This document shows, piece by piece, positions 63,438-64,000 of a DNA stretch of 64,000 nucleotides; the stretch's first letter is position 1; each line of letters starts with the position of its first letter. The stretch is from assembly GCF_022538055.1 (NCBI RefSeq), contig NZ_JAKZAM010000012.1, forward strand, positions 62,001-126,000. The letters run 5' to 3'. The notes beneath the pieces were generated by a model. It did no database searches and was not told where the DNA came from. It saw only the letters and a program-made list of their open reading frames with translations. The stretch is from Cognataquiflexum nitidum. GTDB lineage: Bacteria; Bacteroidota; Bacteroidia; Cytophagales; Cyclobacteriaceae. The position numbers and the translations under genes were made by a program.

Positions 63438-64000
63438 ATGAAAACAAGCCCATTTATAATCCTTTTAATTTGGTCTTTCTCCTGTAAGCAAGCTTTAGAG
63501 AAAACCCAACCTTTCATCAAAGGTGTCTATGGTAATCCCGCTACACTTTTGGATGCGGGATACAGGTTTGATTCCTTGGGAATGAATGCGGTATTTGTCA
63601 GAAGCATTTCCCTAAATAGGGAGTTTTATAATACAGCCCGCCAACAAGGTGCTAAGGTTTTTGTAGAGTTTCCGACACTCAATGGAAAAGAATACCTTCA
63701 GGACCACCCTGAAGCTTGGCCGATTACCGACAAAGGCAAAAAAGCGGAACCTGCAGACTGGTTTATGGGGATTTGCCCTACCGATCCGAATTTTAAAAAT
63801 TTTAGAGAAGAACAATTGAAAGATATCCTAGGGGAATTTGAAGTAGACGGAATTTTTTTAGACTATGTGCATTGGCACGCCCAGTTTGAAACCAAAAATC
63901 CCATCCTCCCCGAAACCTGTTTTTGTGATCGCTGTACCGGTCAATTTGGGGAAAGTATGCGAAAAAAAATTCCAGGTGACAGCGCCCAACACAAAGCCGA
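63438..64000 (+). CDS. Lipoprotein with glycosidase-like TIM-barrel start (3' end outside window)
   Basis: The frame opens with ATG 63438 and stays open to the edge, with 187 complete codons visible. It has a lipobox-like IWSFSC (Cys16) and then GVYGNPATLLDAGYRFDSLGMNAVFVRS, VFVEFPTLNG, GICPTDPNF, VDGIFLDYVHWHA and a CxC..C site (CFCDRC). The LDY-x-H/W motif at the end of a barrel strand is like those in uncharacterised 'hypothetical glycosyl hydrolase' families; a carbohydrate role is likely but not proven. It may be in one transcript with the preceding barrel protein. Confidence 0.78.
   Translation, partial: MKTSPFIILLIWSFSCKQALEKTQPFIKGVYGNPATLLDAGYRFDSLGMNAVFVRSISLNREFYNTARQQGAKVFVEFPTLNGKEYLQDHPEAWPITDKGKKAEPADWFMGICPTDPNFKNFREEQLKDILGEFEVDGIFLDYVHWHAQFETKNPILPETCFCDRCTGQFGESMRKKIPGDSAQHKA

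Overview
The window looks like chromosome from a Bacteroidetes bacterium, most likely of the Cytophagales/Cyclobacteriaceae type. This is inferred from two SusC/SusD pairs, a type III glutamine synthetase, the long form of urocanase, a menaquinone branch (thioesterase, MenF, MenD), ASPIC/UnbV and 6-bladed propeller proteins, A-rich leaders without clear Shine-Dalgarno sites, and promoters of the TTTG / TAnnTTTG kind. I saw no rRNA, tRNA, CRISPR array, insertion sequence or prophage.

Layout. 1-3516 (+): the end of a VCBS/ASPIC-UnbV protein followed by a vanadium-haloperoxidase-like secreted enzyme. 3522-13429 (-): a sugar locus read from the right as SusC, SusD, [terminator], GH18, LacI-type regulator, ROK protein and FAD oxidoreductase, probably acting on a GlcNAc-containing glycan. 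14282-17998: glutamine synthetase III (-) and mtaB (+). 18332-25027 (-): ABC permease with GMC oxidoreductase, and lpxK, putative porin and miaE. 25070-31514 (mostly +): Nif3-like and zinc-ribbon proteins, then a menaquinone block. 31559-38746 (-): a GH16 (laminarin-type) utilisation operon SusC, SusD, two-module PKD lipoprotein, GH16. It faces a membrane-spanning propeller/LuxR-type regulator (38998-41880, +).

42119-44808 is accessory: a membrane-anchored Xre protein and two back-to-back toxin-antitoxin modules (MazE/MazF-like on -, Xre/RES on +). 44812-45930 is a propeller lipoprotein. 46043-54378 is a histidine-degradation cluster: a divergent LysR regulator, then hutH, hutI and hutU. 54523-64000 holds a DUF1460 amidase-like protein, an unknown secreted protein, a fatty acid hydroxylase/sterol desaturase, KatG, an N-terminal-nucleophile amidase, a GH13 enzyme, a small outer-membrane barrel, and the start of a lipoprotein with a glycosidase-like barrel.

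The most unusual feature is the hut cluster. All of its spacers are filled with repeats of different families. The hutH-hutI spacer (about 1.66 kb) is a modular array of 23 short hairpins, many capped by a UUCG tetraloop in the sense RNA, and 8 copies of a 13-bp-stem hairpin. The array starts on the last base of the hutH stop codon and contains a 438-bp higher-order duplication. A second notable feature is a set of four CTACWTCA direct repeats just upstream of the predicted promoter of the GH16 operon, next to the likely regulator gene.
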